The position numbers and the translations under genes are program-made. A stretch of DNA of 64,000 nt from Streptomyces microflavus. Its GTDB lineage: Bacteria; Actinomycetota; Actinomycetes; Streptomycetales; Streptomycetaceae. Every line of letters starts with the position of its first letter. Position 1 is the stretch's first letter. Below are positions 50,519 through 58,977 of this stretch, piece by piece. The DNA lies in assembly GCF_014650075.1 (NCBI RefSeq), contig NZ_BMUG01000002.1, positions 1-64,000 of the forward strand. The letters are read 5' to 3'. The notes below the pieces were generated by a model, which was not told where the DNA came from, did no database searches, and saw nothing but the letters and a program-made list of their open reading frames with translations.

Positions 50519-50658
50519 CCGGCCCCCACCTCCCGTTTCCCTGTCGCGCCCGTGTCGAACTGATGTCTGGCGAGCCTATCCTCGACCACTGACAATCGCG
50601 GAGGCTGTCGCATTCCAGCAACATGCCCTTCACAGAACGCCCTCCACAATGGGGAATC

Positions 50659-51831
50659 ATGATCCGTTTCGAGCACGTCACCAAGCGGTACGCGGACGGC
50701 ACCACCGCCGTCGACGACCTTTCCTTCGAGGTCGCCGAGGGTGAACTGGTCACGCTCGTCGGACCTTCCGGCTGTGGCAAGACGACCACCATGAAGATGG
50801 TGAACCGGCTGATCGAACCGACCGAGGGCACGATATTCCTCGACGGGGACGACATATCGGCCATCGACCCCGTCGAACTCCGCCGCCGCATCGGCTATGT
50901 GATCCAGCAGGTGGGCCTCTTCCCGCACAAGACGGTGCTGGAGAACACCGCGACCGTCCCCCATCTCCTCGGCTGGAAACGCGGAAAGGGACGCGAACGC
51001 GCCGCCGAACTGCTCGACCTCGTCGGACTCGACCCTTCCGTCTACGGCGACCGCTATCCGGAACAGCTCTCCGGCGGTCAGCGCCAACGTGTCGGCGTCG
51101 CCCGCGCCCTGGCCGCCGATCCACCCGTCCTGCTGATGGACGAGCCTTTCGGAGCGGTCGACCCGGTGGTCCGCGAACGGCTCCAGAACGAATTCCTGAA
51201 ACTCCAGGCCCGGGTCCGTAAGACCGTGCTGTTCGTCACCCACGACATCGAGGAAGCCGTCCGCCTCGGCGACCGGATCGCCGTATACGGGCAGGGCCGC
51301 ATCGAGCAGTTCGACTCCCCCGCCACCGTCCTCGGCGCCCCCGCGACCCCGTACGTGGCCGACTTCGTCGGCGCCGACCGCGGGCTCAAGCGCCTGTCGG
51401 TGACCCCGATCGAGGAGAGCGACCTCGACCAGCCCCCGGTCGTCCACCTCGACGACTCCCTCGCCGAGGCCACCGCACGGCTCCGGTCCGAGGGCGCGCG
51501 GTGGGCCGTCGTCCTGGACGGCCGGGACAACCTGCACGGCTGGATCCCCGCCGACAGCGCGGCCTCCCCGACGGCGAAGGGAACCGTCCGCGAGCACGCC
51601 CGCCGGATGGAGGCCTGGCTCCCGCTCGGCGCCCCGCTCAAGCAGGCGTTCGCCACCATGCTCCAGCACGACGCGGGGTGGATCGCGGTCATCGACAAGG
51701 AGAGCGAGGGCCACTTCCTCGGTGTGCTGACCCCCGCCCGGCTGCACGAGGCGCTGCGCCGCTCGATCGACGCGGACGCCCAGGCGCTGCCGCGCGCGGA
51801 GGTCGCCGTGGAGACGGTCGCCACGGCATGA
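50659..51831 (+). CDS. Osmoprotectant ABC transporter ATPase with CBS-type C-terminus
   Basis: ATG 50659 (MIRFEHVTKRYADG) gives 390 residues; GGGGAAT precedes it. Walker A is GPSGCGKTT (about 37-45), signature LSGGQRQRVGVARAL (about 135-149), Walker B LLMDEPFGAVDP (about 156-167) and the switch His follows in VTHDIEEA. The last 120 residues match the tandem CBS region of OpuCA, which senses ionic strength or cyclic di-AMP in other bacteria. Cyclic di-AMP can be made in this organism by disA at 15374, so that link is possible. Divergent from the permease genes. Confidence 0.93.
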   Translation: MIRFEHVTKRYADGTTAVDDLSFEVAEGELVTLVGPSGCGKTTTMKMVNRLIEPTEGTIFLDGDDISAIDPVELRRRIGYVIQQVGLFPHKTVLENTATVPHLLGWKRGKGRERAAELLDLVGLDPSVYGDRYPEQLSGGQRQRVGVARALAADPPVLLMDEPFGAVDPVVRERLQNEFLKLQARVRKTVLFVTHDIEEAVRLGDRIAVYGQGRIEQFDSPATVLGAPATPYVADFVGADRGLKRLSVTPIEESDLDQPPVVHLDDSLAEATARLRSEGARWAVVLDGRDNLHGWIPADSAASPTAKGTVREHARRMEAWLPLGAPLKQAFATMLQHDAGWIAVIDKESEGHFLGVLTPARLHEALRRSIDADAQALPRAEVAVETVATA

Positions 51832-51854
51832 ACGGGGCACACACCGCGCGCTGA

Positions 51855-51938
51855 GCCGCCCGGCCCGGCCCGGGCCCGCCCGGAACGCCTCCGCCCCCGG
51901 GGCCGCCCGGCCGGCCCTGGGCCCGCTCGGAACGCCTC
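51855..51938. repeat. Tandem duplication between converging genes
   Basis: Two copies of about 37 bp (51855-51891 and 51902-51938) share GCCGCCCGGCC and GGGCCCGCYCGGAACGCCTC. The second copy includes the last bases of the esterase gene. Probably a replication-slippage product. Confidence 0.7.
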
Positions 51939-53058
51939 ACTCCGCCTTGAGCCGCCCGCTCAGCCACTCCAGGGCGGGCGGGATCTCCCGCCGCCAGGTC
52001 GTGAAGTTGTGCCCGCCGCTGTCCAGCACGATCGACGACACCGCGGCGGGCTTCTTCACCTTCCCGATGAACTTCATCGTGCTGTCCCGGTTCCCCTCGC
52101 CCTGCCGTGACGTCGTCACCAGGAAGGAGCCGCCGGACGGAGGCCGGTTCTCCAGCGTCCACAGCAGGTCGGCCCGCTTCCGCAGTGCCTGGTTCCCGTG
52201 GAACAGGTCCCCGGTCGTCGGGTCCTCGGCGGCCTTGTAGTACGCGGAGAGCCCGGCGCTCGCCGCGTACCGGTCCGGGTGGTGCAGCCCGATCTTCAAC
52301 GCGCAGTAGCCGCCCGTGGAGTTGCCGATGATGCCCCAGTTACGGGCCTGCTTCCCGACCCGGTAGGACTGCGCGATCGCCTCCGGGAGGTCCTTCGCGA
52401 AGAACGTCTCCGTCTGCGGCCCCTTCGGGATGTCCACGCACTCGGTGTCCCGCGGCGGGGCCACCGTCGGCCGCAGCATCACCAGGATCATCGGCTGCGC
52501 CCTGCCCGCCTTCACGCGCTCGTGTGCCGTCTGGGGGTAACGCAGGCCCTTGAGAAGGTTCTCCGCCGTCCCCGGGTAGCCGGTCAGCACCACCACCGCC
52601 GGGAACGTCCGCCCGGCCCGGCCGCTCCGGAAGTACTCCGGCGGCAGATAGACGTACGCCGGGGACTCGATGCCCGATCGCCGCCCGGAGATCACCACCT
52701 TGTCGATCCGCCCGCCCGCCGCCGGCACCGCGCCGCCCGGCACGTCCGGCCGCTGGGTGCCGATCCGCGTCATGCTCCGCGGGCCGGGCTCCCCGTCCGT
52801 GTGGTCGGTGACCACGCCCAGGTCCTGTTCCTGGCCGAAGAGGTCGGCCCAGGAACCGTAGAAGAGGAACGCGTTGTTGGCCGCCAGGCCGACCGAGGCG
52901 AACAGCGTCAGCTGGGTCGCCAGCAGCAGCCCGACCCGGCCGGTCACCGCTGCGGCGCTCCGCCGGGCCAGGCGCGGCCAGAGCCGGACCGTGGCGGCGA
53001 ACAGCGCCACGGCGGCGGCCGCCACGACCGCCAGAACTACCTTGCTGGTGAGACCCAT
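51937..53058 (-). CDS. Secreted or membrane-bound alpha/beta-hydrolase esterase (antigen 85-like)
   Basis: ATG 53058 gives 373 residues. Two hydrophobic segments (about 5-22 and 42-62) precede the catalytic domain, so it is probably anchored with the domain outside. The esterase-D/mycolyltransferase-like fold shows SPAYVYLPPEYF, VVVLTGYPG, the nucleophile motif GNSTGGYCAL and a late DSGGHNFTTW with the likely catalytic His. Streptomyces makes no mycolic acids, so its substrate is another ester. It is divergent from the lysyltransferase-like gene. Confidence 0.87.
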   Translation of the reverse strand: MGLTSKVVLAVVAAAAVALFAATVRLWPRLARRSAAAVTGRVGLLLATQLTLFASVGLAANNAFLFYGSWADLFGQEQDLGVVTDHTDGEPGPRSMTRIGTQRPDVPGGAVPAAGGRIDKVVISGRRSGIESPAYVYLPPEYFRSGRAGRTFPAVVVLTGYPGTAENLLKGLRYPQTAHERVKAGRAQPMILVMLRPTVAPPRDTECVDIPKGPQTETFFAKDLPEAIAQSYRVGKQARNWGIIGNSTGGYCALKIGLHHPDRYAASAGLSAYYKAAEDPTTGDLFHGNQALRKRADLLWTLENRPPSGGSFLVTTSRQGEGNRDSTMKFIGKVKKPAAVSSIVLDSGGHNFTTWRREIPPALEWLSGRLKAE

Positions 53059-53210
53059 GAGCGAGCTCTCTCTGCGATTCGGCGTGCGAAATTTCCGGAA
53101 TGTGAATGAACCTTCACAGCGCAACCCCCGTCCTAGAGGGCGCACATCGTCCGCAGGGCCACGGCCGACGGACTGAAGGAATCCCGATCCCGACTGGAGC
53201 CACGGAAGCG

Positions 53211-55034
53211 ATGTCTGTCACGGTAGATGGGGATAAATCGGTGTCGGTTCCGCAGCGCATGAGGCGGCTTCTGCGCGGCCCCCGCCCCGAATCCGTACCG
53301 GTCGTCGTCGGCACCGCCTGCACCGTCGTCGGGCTGATCGACGTGGCGGCCGGGGTCTTCCCCCGCTTCCGGCACAGCCGGATGCACACCCTCGCCGAAG
53401 TGCTCCCCGGGGCGCTCGGCCCGTTCGCCGCCGCGCTCTCGCTGAGCGCGGGCATGCTGCTGCTCCTGCTCGCGCACGGGCTGAAGCGGCACAAGCGGCG
53501 GGCCTGGCGGGCGGCGGTGGTGCTGCTGCCGGCGGGGGCCGCGGCGCAGTTCGCGTACCGTCACTCGGTCGTCGGCGTCCTGGTCTCCCTGACGCTCTGC
53601 TACCTGCTCGTCCGCCACCGGGACCAGTTCCGCGCCCTGCCCGACCCGCGCAGCCGCTGGCGGGCGCTGGCCAACTTCGTTCTGCTCGGCGCCGGTTCGC
53701 TGGCCCTCGGGCTGGTCATCGTCTCCGTCCACCCCGGCCGGGTCGTCGGTGACCCGTCCATCGCGGACCGGCTCCAGCACGTGCTGTACGGCCTCTTCGG
53801 CGTCGAAGGCCCGGTCGACTACGCCGGGCGGACCAGCTGGACCGTCGCCTACTCGCTCGGCGCGCTCGGCCTGCTGACCGCCGTCACCACCATCTACCTC
53901 GCCTTCCGCCCCGAACACCCGGCAGCCCGCCTCACCGAGGACGACGAGAGCCGGCTGCGGGCGCTGCTGGAGACGCACGGCGGCCGCGACTCGCTCGGCC
54001 ACTTCGCGCTCCGCCGCGACAAGGCCGTCGTCTTCTCCCCCAGCGGCAAGGCCGCCGTCTGCTACCGGGTCGTCTCCGGGGTGATGCTGGCCGGGGGCGA
54101 CCCCATCGGTGACGTGGAGGCCTGGCCGGGCGCCATCGAACGGTTCATGGACGAGGCGAAGGCGCACTCCTGGACCCCCGCCGTGATGGGGTGCAGCGAG
54201 CGCGGCGGCGAGGTCTGGACCCGCGAGACCGGGCTGACCGCCCTGGAGCTGGGCGACGAGGCGGTGGTCGATGTCGCGGATTTCTCCCTCGCCGGGCGGG
54301 CCATGCGGAACGTACGCCAGATGGTGGGGCGCATCGAACGCAACGGCTACGAGACCCGGGTCCGGCGGGCACGTGACATCGGCGCCACCGAGCTGGAGCG
54401 CATCCGCCGGGCCGCCGCCGACTGGCGCGGCACCGACACCGAGCGCGGCTTCTCCATGGCGCTCGGCCGGATCGGCGACCCCGCCGACGGGGACTGCGTG
54501 ATCGCCACCGCCCATCTGCCCGGCTCCGGGGACGGACCGCACGGCGACCTGAAGGCCGTCCTCCACTTCGTCCCCTGGGGGCGCGACGGGATGTCCCTGG
54601 AGCTGATGCGCCGCGACCGCTCGGCCGACCCCGGCATGAACGAGCTCCTGATCGTCGCCTCGCTGCAGGCCGCCGGGAAGCTCGGCGTCGCCCGGGTCTC
54701 GCTGAACTTCGCGATGTTCCGCTCCGCCCTGGCCCGCGGCGAGCGGCTGGGCGCCGGGCCGGTGCTGCGCTGCTGGCGCGGACTGCTGATCTTCCTCTCC
54801 CGCTGGTTCCAGATCGAGTCGCTGTACAAGTTCAACGCCAAGTTCCGGCCCCGCTGGGAGCCCCGCTTCGTGGTCTTCCGCACCAGCCGGGACCTGCCGC
54901 GGATCGGGATCGCGGCGATGCAGGCCGAGGGGTTCGTGAACCTCTCGCTGCCCCGCCCGTTCCGCTCCCGCTCCCCCCGCCCCTGCGGCCACACGCTGCG
55001 CAGCGCCCCGGAGCACGAGGTACGCGCGGCATGA
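53211..55034 (+). CDS. Phosphatidylglycerol lysyltransferase-domain membrane protein (MprF/LysX-like)
   Basis: ATG 53211 with GGAAG upstream gives 607 residues. Six or so helices occupy residues 30-240, fewer than the 14 of full MprF. The cytoplasmic DUF2156/LPG synthase domain (about 250-590) has two GNAT-like halves with FSPSGKAAVCYRVV, AGGDPIGD and LYKFNAKFRPRWEPRFVVF. Such enzymes move an amino acid from tRNA to phosphatidylglycerol and lower the negative charge of the membrane. The C-terminus is Arg/Pro-rich. Confidence 0.9.
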   Translation: MSVTVDGDKSVSVPQRMRRLLRGPRPESVPVVVGTACTVVGLIDVAAGVFPRFRHSRMHTLAEVLPGALGPFAAALSLSAGMLLLLLAHGLKRHKRRAWRAAVVLLPAGAAAQFAYRHSVVGVLVSLTLCYLLVRHRDQFRALPDPRSRWRALANFVLLGAGSLALGLVIVSVHPGRVVGDPSIADRLQHVLYGLFGVEGPVDYAGRTSWTVAYSLGALGLLTAVTTIYLAFRPEHPAARLTEDDESRLRALLETHGGRDSLGHFALRRDKAVVFSPSGKAAVCYRVVSGVMLAGGDPIGDVEAWPGAIERFMDEAKAHSWTPAVMGCSERGGEVWTRETGLTALELGDEAVVDVADFSLAGRAMRNVRQMVGRIERNGYETRVRRARDIGATELERIRRAAADWRGTDTERGFSMALGRIGDPADGDCVIATAHLPGSGDGPHGDLKAVLHFVPWGRDGMSLELMRRDRSADPGMNELLIVASLQAAGKLGVARVSLNFAMFRSALARGERLGAGPVLRCWRGLLIFLSRWFQIESLYKFNAKFRPRWEPRFVVFRTSRDLPRIGIAAMQAEGFVNLSLPRPFRSRSPRPCGHTLRSAPEHEVRAA

Positions 55035-55052
55035 CGGGCGGCGGCGCGGGCC

Positions 55053-55058
55053 TAGGCT
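55053..55058 (+). promoter_or_regulatory. Leaderless promoter of folP
   Basis: TAGGCT ends 6 nt before the folP ATG (55065). The only upstream sequence resembling a ribosome-binding site, GGTGGT, lies too close to the ATG. The folP operon therefore starts without a leader. Confidence 0.6.
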
Positions 55059-55064
55059 GGTGGT

Positions 55065-55925
55065 ATGAGTACGTCACGCACGCGGGGCACGGTACGAGGG
55101 CTGCCGGAGTGGGACCGCTGTGCGGTCATGGGGGTCGTCAACGTGACGCCCGACTCCTTCTCCGACGGGGGCCGCTGGTTCGACACCACGGCCGCGGTGA
55201 AGCACGGCCTCGACCTGGTGTCCGAGGGTGCCGACCTGGTCGACGTCGGCGGTGAGTCGACCCGCCCCGGCGCCAGCCGGGTGGACGAGTCGGAGGAGCT
55301 GCGGCGGGTCATCCCTGTGGTGAAGGGGCTGGCCTCCGAGGGCGTCACGGTCTCCGTGGACACCATGCGCGCCCGCGTCGCCGAGAAGGCCGTCACCGCC
55401 GGGGCCGTCCTGGTCAACGACGTGAGCGGCGGTCTCGCGGACCCGGACATGATCCCGGCCGTCGCCGCCGCCGAGGTCCCGTTCGTCGTGATGCACTGGC
55501 GCGGCTTCAGCGAGTCCATGAACAGCCGCGCGGTGTACGAGGACGTGGTCGCCGAGGTCCTCGCGGAGCTGCGGCAGCGGATGGACGCCGTGATCGCGGG
55601 CGGCCTCGACCCGGAACGCGTCGTGATCGACCCCGGCCTCGGCTTCGCGAAGAACGCCCCCCACGACCTGGCACTCGTCGCACACCTGGACGAGCTGCAC
55701 GCGCTGGGCCGCCCGCTGCTGGTGGCCGCCTCCCGCAAACGCTTCCTCGGCCACGTCCTGGCCGGCCCCGGCGCCTCCCTGCCGCCCGCCCGCGAACGCG
55801 ACGCGGCGACCGCGGCGGTCTCCGCCCTCGCCGCCCGGGCCGGGGCCTGGGCGGTCCGCGTCCACGAGGTGGGGGCCACCGCCGACGCGGTACGGGTCGC
55901 CCGTGCCGTCGAGGGAGCCGCGTGA
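55065..55925 (+). CDS. folP: Dihydropteroate synthase
   Basis: This 286-residue TIM-barrel enzyme joins 4-aminobenzoate to dihydropterin pyrophosphate in folate synthesis and is the target of sulphonamides. Motifs: VMGVVNVTPDSFSDGG (about 21-36), VDVGGESTRPGA (about 59-70), SVDTMRARVA, VNDVSGG, and the late SRKRFLG and VHEVG. It is complete. First gene of an operon folP, NTF2-like gene, folB, folK, DUF3180. Its stop overlaps the next start by 4 nt. Confidence 0.97.
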   Translation: MSTSRTRGTVRGLPEWDRCAVMGVVNVTPDSFSDGGRWFDTTAAVKHGLDLVSEGADLVDVGGESTRPGASRVDESEELRRVIPVVKGLASEGVTVSVDTMRARVAEKAVTAGAVLVNDVSGGLADPDMIPAVAAAEVPFVVMHWRGFSESMNSRAVYEDVVAEVLAELRQRMDAVIAGGLDPERVVIDPGLGFAKNAPHDLALVAHLDELHALGRPLLVAASRKRFLGHVLAGPGASLPPARERDAATAAVSALAARAGAWAVRVHEVGATADAVRVARAVEGAA

Positions 55926-56395
55926 ACGAGGACCACGCGTCGGCCGCCGCCGACATCGCGGAGGTCGAGACGGCCAACACCGCCTTCTACGAAGCACTGG
56001 AACGCGGCGACCACGAAGCCCTCTCCGGCCTCTGGCTGCCGGGCGAGGACCTCACCGTCTCCTGCGTCCACCCGGGGTGGCCGGTGCTCACGGGCCGGGG
56101 CGACGTGCTGCGCAGCTACGCGCTGATCATGGCGAACACCGAGTACATCCAGTTCTTCCTCACCGACGTCAACGTGGCGATGACCGGAGACACCGCCCTG
56201 GTCACCTGCACCGAGAACATCCTCAGCGGCGGCCCGGCCGAGGACGGCGACGCGCTGGGTCCGCTGGTGGGCCAGCTGGTCGTCGCCACGAACGTGTTCC
56301 GGCGCACGCCCGAGGGCTGGAAGCTCTGGTCCCACCACGGCTCGCCCGTCCTGGCGGAGACCGACGAGGACGACGACGAGGAGTCCCCTTCCTGA
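55922..56395 (+). CDS. NTF2-like (SnoaL-type) protein
   Basis: This 157-residue protein has GTG start coupled to folP (GTGA). The cone-shaped NTF2 fold is suggested by EVETANTAFYEALERGDHEAL, LSGLWLP, CVHPGWPVLTGRGDVLRSY and a final FRRTPEGWKLWSHHGSP. The tail is strongly acidic. Enzymes with this fold are isomerases or hydrolases, and others only bind ligands. A folate-linked job is suggested by position only. Confidence 0.87.
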   Translation: MNEDHASAAADIAEVETANTAFYEALERGDHEALSGLWLPGEDLTVSCVHPGWPVLTGRGDVLRSYALIMANTEYIQFFLTDVNVAMTGDTALVTCTENILSGGPAEDGDALGPLVGQLVVATNVFRRTPEGWKLWSHHGSPVLAETDEDDDEESPS

Positions 56396-56506
56396 GGACG
56401 CGGAGCCACTCTCCCGGGTGGCGACCCCTCCGGATGGGTTGGAATCCACGGCCGCGGGGTATGGGCGGCTACCAGCCCCGTGAGGCGCTGTCCATAGCCC
56501 CCACGG

Positions 56507-56536
56507 GCGAGCACTGTCGGTGCTCGCAGGTAGATT
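56507..56536 (+). promoter_or_regulatory. Internal folB promoter with adjacent palindrome
   Basis: GCGAGCAC (56507-56514) and GTGCTCGC (56520-56527) form a perfect 8-5-8 inverted repeat. TAGATT, a good -10, follows at 56531-56536. The folB start is 71 nt further on. The 212-bp gap before folB therefore probably holds a second, regulated promoter of the folate operon. Confidence 0.45.
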
Positions 56537-56607
56537 CGAAAGAAGGCACCTTGCCGCCCGCACGCGGCCGGATGCCTCTTGGACCAACAACAGCAGGAGT
56601 GATTCGC

Positions 56608-56967
56608 GTGGATCGTGTCGCGCTGCGCGGCCTCAAGGCCCGTGGGCACCACGGTGTCTTCCCCCGGGAACGGGAAGAGGGCCAGACCTTCATCGTCGAC
56701 CTGGTGCTCGGCCTCGACACCCGCCCCGCGGCAGCCACCGACGACCTGGCCCGCACCGTGCACTACGGCGTGGTGGCCGAGGAGGTCGTCGACGTGGTGA
56801 CGGGTGAGCCGGTCGACCTGATCGAGACGCTCGCCGAGCGCATCGCCCAGCAGTGCCTGAAGCACGAAGGTGTCCAGGAGGTCGAGGTGGTGGTGCACAA
56901 GCCGGACGCGCCGATCACCGTCCCCTTCGACGACGTGACCATCACCATCACCCGGAGCCGAGCATGA
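56608..56967 (+). CDS. folB: Dihydroneopterin aldolase
   Basis: GTG 56608 with CAGGAG upstream gives 119 residues, normal for FolB. It begins DRVALRGLKARGHHGVFPRE and contains the conserved DDLARTVHYGVVAEEV and PVDLIETLAERIA with the active-site Glu. VVVHKPDAPI carries the late Lys-Pro. It splits dihydroneopterin to hydroxymethyl-dihydropterin. The stop overlaps folK (ATGA). Confidence 0.96.
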   Translation: MDRVALRGLKARGHHGVFPREREEGQTFIVDLVLGLDTRPAAATDDLARTVHYGVVAEEVVDVVTGEPVDLIETLAERIAQQCLKHEGVQEVEVVVHKPDAPITVPFDDVTITITRSRA

Positions 56968-57575
56968 CTGCGTTTTCCACCGAGGGGCAGAGCGACCCGA
57001 CCGTGCAGCCGGTGCCCACCGCCGTCGTCAAGCAGGTGGACGCCGCCGACATCACCCTCTCCAACCCCAAGATGGCCGTGATCGCCCTCGGCTCCAACCT
57101 GGGCAACCGGCTGGAGACCCTCCAGGGCGCCGTCGACGCGCTGGAGGACACCCCGGGCCTGCGGGTCAAAGCCGTCTCCCCGGTGTACGAGACGGAGCCC
57201 TGGGGCGTCGCCGAGGGCAGCCAGCCCTCGTACTTCAACGCGGTCATCCTCGTGAAGACGACACTGCCCCCCGCCTCCCTGCTGGAGCGCGGCCAGGCCG
57301 TCGAGGAGGCCTTCGACCGGGTCCGCGAGGAGCGGTGGGGCCCGCGCACCATCGACGTCGACATCGTGTCGTACGCCGATGTCCTCTCCGACGACCCGGT
57401 GCTCACCCTCCCCCACCCCCGCGCCCGTGAGCGGGCCTTCGTCCTCGCCCCCTGGCACGACGTGGACCCCGAGGCCCAGCTGCCGGGCGCAGGCCCGGTC
57501 GCCGAGCTGCTCGACGGGGTCGGCCGTGACGGAGTCCTGCCCCGCGCCGACCTGGAACTACGGCTGCCGGAGTAG
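56964..57575 (+). CDS. folK: Hydroxymethyl-dihydropterin pyrophosphokinase
   Basis: ATG 56964 gives 203 residues. A 35-residue lead precedes the core: VIALGSNLGNRLETLQ, SPVYETEPWG, YFNAVILVKT, and the ATP/magnesium signature RWGPRTIDVDIVSY, then LPHPRARERAFVLAPW. All catalytic parts are present. It activates the pterin for FolP, so three successive folate steps lie in one operon. Confidence 0.96.
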   Translation: MTAFSTEGQSDPTVQPVPTAVVKQVDAADITLSNPKMAVIALGSNLGNRLETLQGAVDALEDTPGLRVKAVSPVYETEPWGVAEGSQPSYFNAVILVKTTLPPASLLERGQAVEEAFDRVREERWGPRTIDVDIVSYADVLSDDPVLTLPHPRARERAFVLAPWHDVDPEAQLPGAGPVAELLDGVGRDGVLPRADLELRLPE

Positions 57576-57637
57576 TCGTTAGTCTCGACGGGCAGCGGGC
57601 AGGACAGGAACACAGGCGACGAAGGGCGGCTCACGCG

Positions 57638-58129
57638 GTGAAGCAACTACGGCTCGGGGTACTGGCGGGCCTCTTCGTCGCCGCCGGCGTCCTCTCCTGG
57701 GGTGGCGCACGCCTCTGGGACTCCCTCGGCACACTCCCGAGCGTGCCGCTGGCCGCGTCGATCGTGCTCGCCGTGATCGCGGCGATCCTCCTCGCCACCG
57801 CGCTCTCCCTGCGTGCCCGCCTCCGCGCCCAGCGGGAGCGCCGCCCCGGCGCCAAGGGCGTCGAGCCCCTGATGGCGGCCCGTGCGGTCGTCTTCGGTCA
57901 GGCGAGTGCCCTGGTCACGGCCCTGGTCGCCGGGGTCTACGGCGGCACGGGCGTCTTCCTGCTCTCGTTCCTCGACGTCCCGCCCCGCCGCGACCAGGCC
58001 ATCTACGCCGGCGCGGCGGTGGTGGCGGGCATCGCGGTCATCGCGGCCGCCTTCTTCCTGGAGCGCGTCTGCCGCCTCCCCGAGGACAGCGACGACAACC
58101 ACGACGGCACGGGCGCGGCCGCCGCCTGA
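57638..58129 (+). CDS. DUF3180-type membrane protein
   Basis: GTG 57638 gives 163 residues with four hydrophobic segments at about 5-22, 35-57, 82-105 and 122-142. The position directly after folK is typical of the DUF3180 family in actinobacteria. The tail is acidic and Ala-rich. No function is known for the family. Confidence 0.87.
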   Translation: MKQLRLGVLAGLFVAAGVLSWGGARLWDSLGTLPSVPLAASIVLAVIAAILLATALSLRARLRAQRERRPGAKGVEPLMAARAVVFGQASALVTALVAGVYGGTGVFLLSFLDVPPRRDQAIYAGAAVVAGIAVIAAAFFLERVCRLPEDSDDNHDGTGAAAA

Positions 58130-58208
58130 GGCGGTGCCGGGCCCGTGCCGTCGTGCCGTTGTGGCCGGAACCGCCCTCGGCGGCCGCCGGACGGAGTCAG
58201 CGCAACGA

Positions 58209-58814
58209 TCAGCGCGCCATGATGAGGCTCATCGCCTCGGCTCGGGTCGCGGGGGCGCGGAGCTGGCCGCGCACCGCCGAGGTGATGGTCTTCGCGCCCG
58301 GCTTGCGGATGCCCCGTACCGACATGCACATGTGCTCCGCCTCGATCACGACGATCGCGCCGCGTGCTTCCAGGATGCGCATGAGCGAATCCGCCACCTG
58401 CGTGGTGAGGCGCTCCTGCACCTGCGGCCTGCGGGCGAAGACGTCCACCAGCCGGGCCAGCTTGGACAGGCCGGTGATCTTGCCCGTGTCGGCCGGGATG
58501 TAGCCGACGTGCGCGACCCCGTGGAAGGGCAGGAGGTGGTGCTCGCAGAGGGACATGATCTCGATGTCCTTCACCAGGACCATCTCGTCGTGCCCGAGGT
58601 CGAACGTCGTGGTCAGCACGTCCTCCGGCTCCTGGCGGAGGCCCGCGAGTATCTCCTTGTACGCCCGTGCCACCCGCCCCGGTGTCTCCCTCAGGCCCTC
58701 GCGGTCCGGGTCCTCTCCGACGGCGAGGAGCAGTTCGCGTACGGCCGCCTCGGCCCGCTTCTCGTCGAAATCGCCGATCGATCCCTGGCCGTCCAGCGTC
58801 ACCGGGTCGGTCAT
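58209..58814 (-). CDS. folE: GTP cyclohydrolase I
   Basis: ATG 58814 with GAGG upstream gives 201 residues. FolE starts folate synthesis from GTP. Zinc ligands are in [11 protein letters not shown] (Cys and His) and MCMSVRG (Cys). [19 protein letters not shown] and [10 protein letters not shown] are present. It converges with the folP operon, and the terminator hairpin at 58882-58918 lies upstream of its start, separating it from ftsH. Confidence 0.97.
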   Translation of the reverse strand: MTDPVTLDGQGSIGDFDEKRAEAAVRELLLAVGEDPDREGLRETPGRVARAYKEILAGLRQEPEDVLTTTFDLGHDEMVLVKDIEIMSLCEHHLLPFHGVAHVGYIPADTGKITGLSKLARLVDVFARRPQVQERLTTQVADSLMRILEARGAIVVIEAEHMCMSVRGIRKPGAKTITSAVRGQLRAPATRAEAMSLIMAR

Positions 58815-58881
58815 CTGTGCCTCGTTCCTCTGTGCTGCCCCGTGCGCGGTTCGCACGTGGACATCGCAGGCATACGGAAAA

Positions 58882-58918
58882 GCCGCGCCCCCACAGGCTA
58901 AAACCTGGGGGGCGCGGC
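58882..58918 (-). terminator. Strong hairpin between ftsH and folE
   Basis: GCCGCGCCCCCACAGG (58882-58897) pairs with CCTGGGGGGCGCGGC (58904-58918), with one bulged base and a CTAAAA loop. It lies 60 nt after the ftsH stop and 68 nt before the folE start on the same strand, so it should end ftsH transcripts or attenuate read-through into folE. Confidence 0.75.
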
Positions 58919-58977
58919 ATCCATTCCGGGACCGGTGCTCCCCCCGTGACGGGGGTCTCACCGGAAGCGGTCCGGGA

